Positions 13,821 to 26,262 of a stretch of DNA of 64,000 nucleotides are shown here, piece after piece. The notes beneath the pieces are model-generated. The model was not told the DNA's origin. It searched no databases and worked only from the letters and a program-made list of their open reading frames with translations. Position numbers and translations under genes: made by a program. The DNA comes from Cardiocondyla obscurior (Eukaryota > Arthropoda > Insecta > Hymenoptera > Formicidae): NCBI RefSeq assembly GCF_019399895.1, contig NC_091867.1, positions 10,367,501 through 10,431,500 on the forward strand. Reading direction: 5' to 3'. Position 1 is the first letter of the stretch. Each line of letters starts with the position of its first letter.

Positions 13821-13843
13821 CCCCCTCCCTCCCTCCCTCCCCC
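13821..13843 (-). other. G-quadruplex motif on the minus strand (C-tracts on +)
   Basis: C5-T-C3-T-C3-T-C3-T-C5 on the + strand, so the minus strand has five G-tracts with single-base loops. Confidence 0.8.
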
Positions 13844-14004
13844 GCGCACTCTTGTCCTGCTCCTGCTCCCTGTTCCTCCTCGTCCGCCCCCACCGAGCAT
13901 TCTCATCGACCGTTCGAGGGCACGAGAAGCGCCTCTCCGTATCATCTCGTCTCGTCTCGTCTCTCTCGGCTCGCTCTAGCTCCTCTCTCTCCTCCGTTTT
14001 CTAC

Positions 14005-14036
14005 TACTTCTTCTTCTTCTTCTTCTTCCTCCTCTT
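14005..14036 (+). repeat. TTC trinucleotide repeat
   Basis: About seven ttc units followed by cct units, inside a pyrimidine-rich block. Confidence 0.8.
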
Positions 14037-14425
14037 CCCTTCTCCCCCCTCCCCCTTACTTTCTGCCTGCTCTCTTTCCGCCGCTTCTTCTTACTTCGTC
14101 CACCGTTCGACCCCCTTCTCGCCGTTCTCGCTCCCCGGGCCGTGCGCGTGGTATAAACTATTCCAAAAATTTGTACTGTTATTATTATCGCTTAACCATT
14201 CCCCGGCGCTTTCGGAGACGGGAGGGAAACGCGCACTCGAGTTTAGTACAATGCGCGACTCTGTTCGCGCCCTGCCGGCTACGTCAACTTGACGACAGGC
14301 AAAGGCGACGACGGGTCGTAGATGTCTGGTGTCTCTCCGGTAGTCCCCGCAGAGAGACCCGGATCGATTTTACGAGGGTGACTTTTTCTTTGGTTTAGCG
14401 AGGGCGAGGAAGGAGGACGAGCTGC

Positions 14426-14453
14426 GGGGGATCGAGGGGGAGAGGGGGGAGGG
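14426..14453 (+). other. G-quadruplex motif
   Basis: G5-ATCGA-G5-AGA-G6-A-GGG. Confidence 0.65.
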
Positions 14454-16029
14454 AGACATCACGTCAGCACGAGATTGATTTGTATGAGCACGAATGAGAA
14501 TTTTCCGCAAAAGAGTTCTCGGTAAAGACGCGCCGCTCGGTCTTGATAGGAAGAACGTCAACTTGTTTTTTAATTACATTAAAAACTGCCGGTGCAAATT
14601 TTTTTTTTTTTGTCCGAAATATAATTAAAACCGCCGATGCGATTAAACGCGACTGCGGGAAATCTTTAAACAATTCATTTGCGCGATTCGCGGGTAAAAT
14701 AAAAGTATTTTTTTAACCAAAGGTTTTATTAACGTTTCACCATATCCGTCGATTCGTGGAAGATTTCATAGACGCGGATGAAAAAAAAAAAAAGAAAAGC
14801 ATATTTGCACTCGATCTTTTCGTAATATTTTATATTCGATCGAAATTACGCAGCGTATTAAAACTCCGTTGGGGATCTGCTGAGGGAATTATATTTTAAT
14901 TTATACAGATATTAGATCTAAATATCTGAAGAAAACTCGATTATATATTTTATGCCATTCGAGATATTACGTTTGATATATTAATAATGACATTCGTGCA
15001 ATTGCATTGCTATTAATATTATTATTTAACATAAAGCACAACTATAAATCGTATCAATAACTAGCAAAAGCTCATAGATGGGTCCTGCGTGCTAATTATC
15101 GAATCGATATCGAACGTCGCGATTAATATTACTATTCACATAATATTATCGACCGCGATATCGGCATTATGTATTTGTTACCGTGAGAAATTGAATAACC
15201 CTCATTGTCAAATGAGCTAAAAACAACTTTATGGTTTTGCGCAGTGGTCTAATTAATTCCTGTCGGGCCAACGCGAAATTCAATGGGACAATTATTAGCC
15301 ATGATATAAATTACGAGCAGATAGACGTAAACGCGACGAATACGTTAATAAAAGAACTTTCAGCGAGGAACAAGTTCTTATCTTTTGCAAGCTCAACTTT
15401 AAACAAAAGTGAATTAAACTTTTTCCAACTTTATCCATTTATTCGAGAAATTTGCAAAAATAAATTCCTCATGTCCGCCTGTCGCTCATCTCATAATTTT
15501 CATTAACGTGAAAAATCGAAAGTTTCATCGCAAAAATAACATTGAAGCTAAATGATTTCTTTCTTTTTCTTTCAAATGCTCTGCCCGTTATCGATTCTAT
15601 TCGCCGGTAAAAATACAAGTGTAAAAATTAAATTTCTACAAAGAGGAAAATCAGATCCACGTCGTCTATTTCGTAGACAACGAAGCGGTTCGTTGCGTAA
15701 CCGGTGTTAGCGCAGGAATCTATCGGATTTGCAATGTCAGATTCTGTGTTTGCCGAGACAAGTGCATTTTCGTGTAACTACGCGGTCGTTCGTACACGAG
15801 CAAAATTTATTTGTTAATCGTCCGCGGCCGTGCATGGCGTCGTAAGAAAGCGGTTTAATTAAATCGGTTATTAATGTTTCGCATGCGGGCGCGGTGCCCG
15901 AAGTTAAGGACGCCCGTTGTCATGTCGCGGCTGTTTCGACGGTAAACATCGGGGCCGCGAGCGGTACGGACGTGTCTCACTCGGGAACCTTCCACGAAGC
16001 AAATGCAACGTGACCAATGTCAAGGCTGT

Positions 16030-16052
16030 GCCAGCAGCAGCAGCAGCAGCGG
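16030..16052 (+). repeat. CAG trinucleotide repeat
   Basis: Six to seven cag units in a GC-rich stretch. No coding frame is supported. Confidence 0.8.
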
Positions 16053-16979
16053 TAGTCGCATGCTGCTGCGGCCACTGCGAGTGCTGCAACAAATCCCGCG
16101 AGCCGCGGCGCGCGCGACGAGCTCAGCGCGAATTCCTCTTCTCAGGTGCACGGGACATAAAGGTCATCCTTTCCCTCCGCGAAAATCGTACGTCCAGCAT
16201 ATCGAAGTGATTTAACGTTCTTGAAAAGAAATCGCGCCGGCCGGTGAACGAGATACCGTCCGGCGTTTTCTTAGCTGTCGAATTAGAATTCCTTGACGTC
16301 TTAAAATTCTGCGATTGTTAGTTGAGTATTATCGTGTATTTCGAATGGAAATTTTGCGGAGTAGGAATATAAGCTTTATTGCGTAAAATATTTTAACGTG
16401 AACTGCGATAGGGGATTTTTTTTTTTTTTCTTGTTAAATTCAAGTTTTGCAAAACTGTAAGAAGTATAAAATATTTAAAAGCATAGATTTTATAGGTATT
16501 TTTTTTTGTATGAAGACTTATATTTTTGGTACGGTCTTTTTGTACCTTTTTTAAATGAATTAGAAAAAAAGGGAAAATTAGTCTGTAGAATTTTAATAGC
16601 GGAGTAGTCTTTACTCAAGTACGTCACCGTTACAGCGGCTTAATCGAGCTCTCTCGCGACAGGCGACCTTCTGTATATTACGTCCGTTACGACAATGAGG
16701 ACGTTCGACCTCGATATCGAATGTCGGGTCAACGGTGCGCCGCAAGCTCGAGGTGAGGCGGGCGACAAATAGCGCCGAAGGTACGCGAACGGCGGGTGCG
16801 GATAGGTACAGGGCCGTCGGCGACGTCGTAGATCCGCGGAGATGTGCTTCTTCCAGGAAGTAGGAGTCGCGCGCGGGGATCATCGACCCTTCACGGCTAT
16901 TTCAGTTATTTTGCAGCATGCTATTTTAAATACATATTGTAGAGTGGAGACGTATGAGCATGAGTTACACGAAGATAAG

Positions 16980-17260
16980 GAGGGCGAAGAGGACGGAGAG
17001 AGAGAGAGAGAGAGAAAGAGGATGTATGAGACGGACAAAAGCGGCGGATTGAACGAGGGAAAGCGGGAAGAGAGGAGCGAAGAAACGGAACGCGTGGAGG
17101 ATGAAAGAAAGACGCCTTAAACGCGCAAGGCGAGGAGAGAGAGAGAGAAAGAGAGAGCGAAGAGTAACGGAGACGGTACGCGACGAGGAAGAAGAGCATC
17201 GAGCGAGAAACCAAGTGAGAAAGAGAAAGATAAGATCGGGAAGAGGATCGGAAAGACTCT
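16980..17260 (+). repeat. Purine-rich GA tract
   Basis: About 280 bases are dominated by A and G on the + strand, with (GA)n blocks at 16998–17016 and 17138–17160. It then switches to ctctctctctttctctcctc at 17261–17280. Confidence 0.75.
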
Positions 17261-17341
17261 CTCTCTTTCTCTCCTCTTCTGCGCGCGATAGAGACGAAGA
17301 AGCTGGAAAAGGGAAAGGCTAGAGGGGTTGGTATTTACAGC

Positions 17342-17342
17342 T

Positions 17343-17378
<36 letters not shown>

Positions 17379-17390
17379 CCGCCGTCCTCG
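17342..17390 (+). repeat. CGT/CGC trinucleotide repeat
   Basis: About eight cgt units then cgc variants (cgtcgccgccgccgtc). Confidence 0.8.
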
Positions 17391-20300
17391 ACGACCGATC
17401 GACGACGACACGACGGGACTATAAATACCCCTCTGGCCTCTTCCAGTCTTGATTCCTCGCTGAAATTTCTGGGAGGAGTGCGTCCTTCTCCGTTCATCCC
17501 CCGTCTCCCTTAGCCGGCCTCTTCTCCCTCCCCCCCTGCTTTTTCTCCGCCACCCTCTCCGCTTCGCGCGCCGCGCTCTGTTAAAGGAATTTCCTATGAT
17601 TAGAATGTGTATTTCTATACGGCCTACCGAACGAACAAACGGAACGAACCTTCTCCAGCCGTGTCTACCGCCGAGAATAATCTACAGCTGAGATCTGTGC
17701 GCGATGGGGGCCTCCTCCACCCGCGCCCGATCGGCCCTCCGCGTCTCCGTACATATTCGGTGAAGGCGCGCGACACAGGCCGATCTGTGTCGTCGATCTG
17801 TCGGACAGAATCCAGAACGAACGTCGGAGAACGGACGGGGAAGGAGACCACCGTCGCCGTTCTCAGAGCGTGCCCCGTCTTCCTCTTTCCCTCCGTCTCT
17901 CTCTTTCCTTCTCCTCTGTTCGACCGATCACGTGTGCAACGGTCACGGCGACCTTTCGCACCGATCGGCGCACTACGCACGTCAGCTCATCCCCACGTAC
18001 GATATCGTCGCTTGATCGCCGGTCGTCTTCGCGATCGAGAAAAATTCACGTACGCCGCGTGACGTTCCGCGCGGAGCGTCACTCCCGCGGAATCAATTTT
18101 TAGCTTCCATCTTCGCGCGTTTATTTCAAGCGAAGTTCCCTTATTCCCGGCGCGAAAGATAATTCTTTGAAGAAAATATCCGGATAGCAACGATTTCGTA
18201 GTTACGAGATAACGAGAACCCCACAGTTTATCGCTCCGACGCGTGACGTTTGTCTTATAATTAGAACGTTGTACATACATTACAATATTCCGGCGGAGTT
18301 ATATTTTTTTTTCTGACGCAAACGCGCCCGACTTATACGTAAGAACGTTTTACGCGGTTTTTATCCTGTTATCCCGTATTGTACAAAAATGACGAAACAT
18401 TTTTTTTTCTTTTTTTTTTTTTTTCCCCTCTAAAAAGCAAAAGCATGTCACCGCAGATATATACGACAAAAGGATTGTAGGATCTCATTTCAAGTTTTCA
18501 ATCCAATAAACGTGCGAATGTGAGAGATCAATCTTTTATTTTATTTTTTTTTATTTTTTTATTATTTTTTTAAATAAATTTTTTACGAGCTTCGATATGA
18601 AAAACGGTAGACGAACCTAGGCCGCTTTGCCGTCGTTCTCAATGCAATTAATTCGACAAGACGAAACACGGCGCGGTACCGCAAAACGCACGTCGCTCGG
18701 ACATCGTCCGATGGACTTGTACCGTATCGGTATAATTGACTGCGTACGTTAATCGCACCGTCACGGAACAATACCGGCGAGCCGTTTCCACGCAGTTCGC
18801 GGGCCGGGGATTATTCCTCGAGCATTACGAGGCGAATCGGCACCGGGAAGGGAAAAAGAAACCGGAGCGAAGTCGAAGCGGAGCCAAACTAACAAGGTGG
18901 AATGTACGCGCGCGCACAGCGGATGACGCGGGTCACCGTTTTCTTTGCGGTACTGCGAGTAGAAAGGTGGACGCCGCGGCCTTATTTTACAGTGTCGTGC
19001 TTCTTCACGGTCACTTGCGATTGTGCGAGCGACCGGCACCCGCAAATGCGCGACGTCCACCAGTCGGTTGAAGATTCCGTCTCTCAACGAGCCGTGACAA
19101 GGCGCTGAAATTTTTCGAAAACCCTGTTGAGAAATGTTGCCCTCGATATACCCCAACGGAGAGGTTTTTTTTAATTCAAATTTTGATATTTTGGATATTA
19201 AAAGAAACACGTCCCTCTTTTTTTTTATTTTTTTATTCAAATATAAATACATTTATATAAATTTCATATATGTGATTTAATAGAAATTGTATGCAATATA
19301 ATATTCTATTACAATATTGTGTCTTGGGCAGTCAGATAATTAATTACGATATACAAAAAAATAAAAAACTTGATCTTTATAGACGTATTGTGACGACAAA
19401 AATTTTACGGAATACGTCGCTAGGAACGTTCGACAAAAACTAGTCTGAAATTGGTGTAAATTTTCATACATTGCCGTGCTCGAAGGTCTGCGCGTCTCTT
19501 GACGGTTTCTCAAGATCAGCTTTCTTACCCCAACAGCTTCCCTTCACATTGTCTCGCCCTCCGACTCTTCATTCGCCCACTCCTTCACTTCCCCTCGTTC
19601 TCAACCCTCCTACGATTTCTCTTCGATTCCCAGCAGTGGGAGTAGATTCCAGAACGAGCTCCTTCTCCTTTCTCCTTCCATCCTTTAGAATTTCCCCGGC
19701 CGATGTTCCTAACCTCGAGATCCCGAAGCCTACCACCCCCATTACAGTCGACTTGTAAAAGGTTTCCCTCTTTCCATTTCGTATCTCGTATCGTTCTCTT
19801 TCACCTGCCCTTCCCTCTAGTCTTTTCCATACTTTTCTTTGTTCTACTTTTGCTTTATCTTTAAAATAGCATTATTTTTATTCTTTTATTCTTTTCTTTT
19901 CTTTTCTTTTCTTTTTATATTTTTTTTTATTTCTTTTTTTTTTTTTCAAGCAAACATAAAAATTATATTATTAAGATTCTTTTATTTCTGTTTCTTTTTT
20001 TTGTTTTCAATCAATATACTCGAAATTCGGCATGGTCGATTATTTCTTATCTTCTGCCTTTGTTTGCCTCGGTAGCATTCATCTTCTTTTCTCTCTGACC
20101 GAATTATTTTTCTCTCAGTCGGAAAAGTAACGTGCTACCAACCTTTTCTCCGATGTGCTCTTCCATACTACGAAGAAATATACTCACTTTTTATGTTCCT
20201 TTGGTCTTTACCTGTTCTTCTCATCGTAGTTTAGAAGCTTTCTCTTTTTCTTTTTTTTTTCTTTTGTTTTTTTTTTTTCTTTAACATTCTTTTCTTTTTT

Positions 20301-23300
20301 TCTTTTAAAATGAATGTAGATGTATTTTTTTATTTGCTAGTATTAATGAAACAAAACGTATTCCAATTTTTTTGTCTTTGTTAAGATTTCTAAAATACAA
20401 ATTTTCCTTTCTACGGCCAAATGCGCAAACAATTTCGGTTCATTTAGATTAAAAAAAAAAGACACGGTTATTAGATATTTGTATTACATTATTGTCGGTC
20501 AGAACTCCAATTTCTACAAGGACAGAATCGCTGCTGAATTTTCGTCCGTCTTGTCCCTCTCTCGCGGCGCCTTTGCCGCAACCGTAGCCTGTTGAGTCGA
20601 AAGGACAGTTTGTAAATATGCGAGGAGGTTTCGAAAAGGCGAAAGAGATTAGTTCCTCTTCTAAATAGTCTTTGACAAACATAAGCCTATTTTGTACGCA
20701 GTTAAAATAATAGGGATATCCATCGCAACGGGCCCAAGCCGTCGACCGCGCCGGTCGGCCTCGCGCCGAGTTCCAGCCGTGCGAATTAAATTAATTCGCC
20801 AAAGCTAACATTTGCGGAAAAATTCTCCCGATCGCGAAGTGGCCGTTAAAACGAGCGGGCCCGAGTTAGCGTGACGCAAAATTGATGCGCGATTGCGCGA
20901 TGTAGAATAAACGTTCGCGATTTCGTACTTGCGAGCTTGCCGCAGTACGATAGCCACGCAACTGTGCAAACACTCCAGCGCAGACATTATTATCTATGTG
21001 CCATCCGTAACTCATATGGTAATCAGAGTGTGTTAAGCACTAAATTATCTGCATTAGCGGGGTACTATCGATTTGCGCTGCGCACAGAACAATCTGATAC
21101 GGACAGACTTTACGCATCGAGAGAGAGAGAGAGAGAGAGAGGAAGAGGGAGGGTTAAATGGGTGAAAAGAACAGCTTGTACGTTTTCATTAAAGGCGTCT
21201 GCCAAATTTATTTACTAGGATCGAGTTTTGAAATACAAAAAAAAAAAGATAACTTAATTGCGCATCACATTTTGCTGACTAGTGTCAATGATCAAAGATC
21301 ACCGGCTTCTTCCTTGTTTCATAAATAGACACGGCTGCTTTTACGACGCAGATCGAAATAATCAGTGACTATGATCGGTTAAAATTATACTTCTCGCTCT
21401 CATTGACTTTTTTTTATTTTTTTATTTTTTTCAAGAAACAGCTGAAAAGCGAGGAGGCACGGTTTCAGCCGATCGCCGCGGTCGCAGATCCGCCGGTATC
21501 GGCCAGCGAGCATAAAGGAATTCTTCCTCCGTCGTTGTGAAGTTTATCGGTGAACGCACCTCGGTAGTATCCGTTGCTCATTGGCACAATAATTCCCAGA
21601 CGTTTCTCAATATCCCTTTCGATCAACATCCCGGCAATCGCCGGGCGATCGGGAACGGCCACGCGCGGCCGCACGTGTAACGGCGATATTTCATAATCCG
21701 TCGCGTTTCCTACTTTGTGTTTTACCTCGCGCCCGAATAATAATTAGCCGGCACGATTGCTCAAACGCCGATCGCGCGTTCGACGTTTCCTCGCGAGGGG
21801 TAGGAGGGAGGGGAGCCCCGTCTTCCGAAAACGTGCCGTGATCGCCGCGGCTGTCAACGTGGACAATTTATAGCGGTACGGGGTATCACCTTGCGCATCG
21901 TGTGTGGTCTTGAACACGCGAGTTTGCCATACCGGATAAAACGGCCCCGGTGCTTTGCATCGGGATCGTCAGCCACGAAGCCCGCGAGCGGAGGCGGGAA
22001 CGGAAATATATATCGGCTGCGCGCGAATTAAATCACCGAGTTCTCCTCGCGAATATAAAAACGACGGTAAATGAGATTAAAGCTGCCTGCCGACGAAAAC
22101 TGTCCCGAGCGAAGGAAACGTAACGCGCGTCGAGTTGGAAAACGTAGTAATGTTGAGGCGTTGGCTCTTCGAAAGTGTCGTCGTTGCATCGGCCAGGCGG
22201 CTTTCAACTATTCCGCTTTTATGGTCCCGACCCTTCCCGAAGGAAACCTTGCTTTTTCTTCGGTTATTTTCGAGACTTCGTTATTGTACGGACGGTTATC
22301 AGCGAGTTCGAGATTATTTCCTGTATTTTTTTCGATTATTCCTATATAATAATGATCCCCGTGCGTATTCCAGCGATCGTTTGATGCATACAAAATTGCA
22401 GGAGCTCGAGAAGCGATTAATCAGAACTTTCTTCATCGCGAGACGCACATCGGAGTTCACGACTGTTTTCTTTAGAAAAATAGTTGCCTAGAAAAAAAAA
22501 AAAAATTAAATTAAAGGATTAATAAAAGTTAACGTATTTTTGAGTAAAATTTACGCGATAAAGCTGACCAAAGTACGAATAATTTGAGTTAAAAATAAAT
22601 AGGAATCTATGCTCTTGTCGGCTGTACGTGACTTATCAAATAAAAATTTATATAAAAAAAAATCTTTAAAATATACTTTGTACTTTTTCCTCGCTGTATG
22701 CGCACGCGATAAAAGAACATTTGTTCAACAGTCTTTTTTTTTAATTTTTTAAACAGGTTTAAATTGCGGACATTTCGAAATGACTTCCTCTCTCGATCTC
22801 TCTCTCGTTATAAAGCCGGTATCAAAATGTCACGAATAATATGACAAAAGCGACGTAGCATCTTTTTTCCCCAGCGTAAATGCGACTCGTGATTGTTCGA
22901 CCAGCTGATTTGAATCTTCTAATACGTTAATCGTCTCGGTCTATCGAGATTGCAGATAGAGTTTCATCATCGTGCGCTATTGCTTATGGCGCGAGACCTT
23001 AAATGGTCCTTCGCAGCGGCAATTTGATACGCGAGGCTCGTTACACCGGTACACATTTTCTTTAGTTTTCCTGCGTCCATAAAAGAAACGCCGGTTTCTC
23101 CCGGAGGCCATTTTTAGTCTCTGGTAAAACGCATATAAAATAATACCACTTTCGATCTTCGCATGTTATATATGTGGCTTGAACTTTCAGGTATCGAGAA
23201 CGTACATGCTTTCCGAATTATTTTTAAAAGCCTTTGTTGAAACAAGTAAAATTCCTTGTGGACGATTAATAGCATTCGAGCGCCTTTGTTGTATTCCATA

Positions 23301-25398
23301 AAAATCTTTTGTACTAACAATGAACGGTCTCGTTATTCGTCTATTGATGAGACTTTATTCATCTATGCACATTCAAACTTTGTAAGAATAATTTATAAAG
23401 ATAAGATACGCTTTCAGTTTTTATTTATAGTACGCTGAAAAGTAGATATGGCGACGGCAGCTAGCGAACGATACTTTAGCGTCGAGTGCGTCGAGTTTCG
23501 CATGTAGTACCACATGTATGTACCGCGCCGGCCGGATTGCCGATGACTGATTTCTGCCCGTTTTCTCATCCCCTGAATAAATTAAGAACCCCCCCAAAAA
23601 AATAAGGAAAAGGAAAAGAAAGGAAAATTAATATGCCACATTTTAATTTCACTTTTTATTTTATTTTCGAAGTAGAACACCGATGAAAAGCTAAAGAAAA
23701 GAACGATTTACGCGTATGTGATTTTCGTTGCTTGCATTAGAACGCAAGGTCGCGAAAGCTCGGAACCGCAAATGATAGCAGACAACGCTCGCGTATTTTC
23801 CTATTGCGCTCTGATAAGCGTCCGCGCATAAACGTACCTGCAAACTCAATTTGCAACAAATGTTATCGCGGCTTTATAATGCTAATCGCTCGGCCGGCGT
23901 GCATCACGTGACGCCGATTTGCACAGGTACGCAACACGTACGCGAATCGTTTCGCCGTTTCCCGGCGTCGTTTCGATAGTGCCGAACATTCATAAAGATA
24001 ACATTAACTACTATTAGGCGATAATTACGTAACGGTCAAGGTGACGGAAATATAAATCTCACGACGCTTACGAGATTTTTTTTTTTCCATTTTGCCTTGC
24101 GGCTAATGCTAAAACTAACGAAACCTCGCACTTTTTTTTGTTTGACAAATCATTTTCTTTTACCACTTATTATATTTTTTTTTATCGCGCCTTCAGTGAT
24201 TAACTTCAATCAAATAAATTTTTATGTATGTCTAATATAGAGGCATAATTTTGTTAAATATTCCGCGCACGTAGAGTCGTGGTATTTATATCGACGGTTA
24301 AAAAGAGAATTAAAAAAAAAGGGAGAGAAAAAAAAAAGAACTGTAGTCTGTCTGAAAGTATAAGAGGAGCAAAGGTCAAAGTTATTAAAATTACCTTCGG
24401 TTGAAAATACGAAGAACTTACTTGTTTTACGATTGAGTTTAACTGTCGCATATAACTGGATACATTTATATGGTGACGTTACCCGCGTATCGTAACGAAT
24501 TGTTTTTTGCGTCTTTACTCAATCTCGCTTGACAATTTTATATGTCTTGTTGATTAGAAACGCGCGACTGACGTATTACATAAATCTTTGAGGAAATAAA
24601 TTGGCAGACCCGTACGCCGTACGTCGTTTCTCCTGAATTTTTTTTTCTTCTCTGTTTTTTTTTTTTCCGTTAACAATAAATGTTTTAAGAAGTATAAATC
24701 AGGAATTAATATATGTAATGCGTATGAATACATATTAAAGCAAGTGTCGCGGTATTATATTAAACTTTTAAGGCGCTTGATATAAAACTCGCCAAACCAC
24801 ATAGGATTTATTTCAATAACAGGAAGTGGCGTATTATTTTCTTTTTCGTGGTTAGATAAAAATAAACGGATAAACATATTGTTTTATGCAACGTCGGTCG
24901 AATTACGCGAAAATTAGATTCTCTGTCTCGCAACGCTTTCTCGTCGAAATATCAATGTTTCGTTGATGCACAGTTATAAATGACTAATTAAATTATATTT
25001 CTGTAACATTAATAATTTCTTACCGTTTTTATTAACGGGAAGACAAATAACGCAAAACTAAATTAAAAAAAATCCAAAGGGAACGAACATAAGTTTAAAG
25101 TTTGTTAAGGATGTAATTTAAAAAGGTTTTATCTCCTTCCGCTTTGGGCAATTAATCCGTGTCCTTTAGATTATCGGGTACCGCGGCAGAAGCGTTCGCG
25201 GTTAACCCGCCTTCCAGCCTTCGAAGGACACGCACGCACGCGCATGCCGATGCACGATAGGGATATGCATCTTTGGTCAACGGGTGATAGCTGCGTTGCG
25301 TTTCTCCTCGAGGTGCAGCGGTATATGGAAAGGCGAAGGTGCGTGACAACGTGACAATTCGCGGTGTCACCTCGCGGCGATTACAACGTGTCGTAGGT

Positions 25399-25586
25399 TT
25401 ACCTGAGTCTCGAAACATATGCACGTGGCTCGTCTTCCTCGAGAAGTTGAACTCGATTACTGATAATATCGTGCACTCTGAAAATTCAGTGTGCTTAAAT
25501 TTTTTTTCTTTTTCTTTTTTTTTTTTTTCTTTTGCGCAAAGATAACTGTCTACGAAATATAATAAAAATTCCGGAAGTCGGTAGGT
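25399..25586 (+). repeat. Direct repeat family, copy 1
   Basis: It begins ttacctgagtctcgaaac, contains gagaagttgaactc and a T-rich block, then ends gaaatataataaaaattccg plus gaagtcggtagg. By eye it matches copy 2 over its whole length, with mostly transition differences. Confidence 0.85.
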
Positions 25587-25909
25587 CCGTTCTTCAAACA
25601 CGTAGACCTTTACGATGACGTTCAGCCGCGTGTTGGTGGGTACGAATCGAGAGGTAACGAAGAAATTTCGTCGCGACGAAGGACCTTGCGCTTTCTTAAG
25701 TCGGTGGAGTCTGGTAAATCACGGGGAAATCAAGGGCACACGTTCGAGTCGGCGTGTTCTAAGAATTCACCGGCACGTTCAAAGTCTTCGCTGATAACCG
25801 CCCGTACAATAACGAAGTCTCGGAAATAGCCGAAGAAAAAGAAAGGTTTCTTTCGGGAAGCAAGGAAAAAAAAAAAAAAAAAAAATACTGCACTCAAAGA
25901 CCTCGATCT

Positions 25910-26099
25910 TTACCTGAGTCTCGAAACACATGCACATGTTGAGTTTGTCTTTCTTGAGAAGTTGAACTCAATTAATGACAATACCGAGCACTCTGAAAAC
26001 TCGGCGTGCCTAAATTTTTTTTTCTTCTTTCTTTCTTTATCTTTTGCGCAAGGACAACTGTTTACGAAATATAATAAAAATTCCGGAAGTCGGGTAGGC
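25910..26099 (+). repeat. Direct repeat family, copy 2
   Basis: It has the same start, middle and end blocks as copy 1, about 511 bp downstream. The sequence after it (gaaaggtctcttt) also resembles the stretch before it (gaaaggtttcttt), so the original unit was probably longer than 190 bp. Confidence 0.85.
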
Positions 26100-26168
26100 C
26101 TAGAAAAGTAGAAAGGTCTCTTTAGGAGGCGGGGGAGAAACATTGCAGGGGATGATGACGCCTCTTTC

Positions 26169-26262
26169 TACCTGGACTCTCGAACAGGTACATCTATCGA
26201 ATTTATTTTCTCAAATTCCGGAACTTTGATTAATTATCGGTAGCGTCGGGCACGCTTTCTCG
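26169..26262 (+). repeat. Direct repeat family, degenerate partial copy 3
   Basis: It starts tacctggactctcgaac and keeps a tgattaatta-type segment and a gtcgggcac end, in the same order as copies 1 and 2, but lacks the T-rich block and the gaaatataata end. Confidence 0.5.

Noticed and set aside
13495..14398. 265- and 284-residue overlapping frames
   Set aside because: Both are Ser/Pro/Leu/Phe low complexity from a pyrimidine-rich tract, and open frames exist in several phases at once.
14328..14400. VWCLSGSPR stretch examined as a Trp-Cys motif
   Set aside because: There is no further similarity to the ZMIZ N-terminus.
21465..21674. 69-residue minus-strand frame of protein-like composition
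   Set aside because: It is too short, no family is recognised, and there is no supporting splice or promoter signal.
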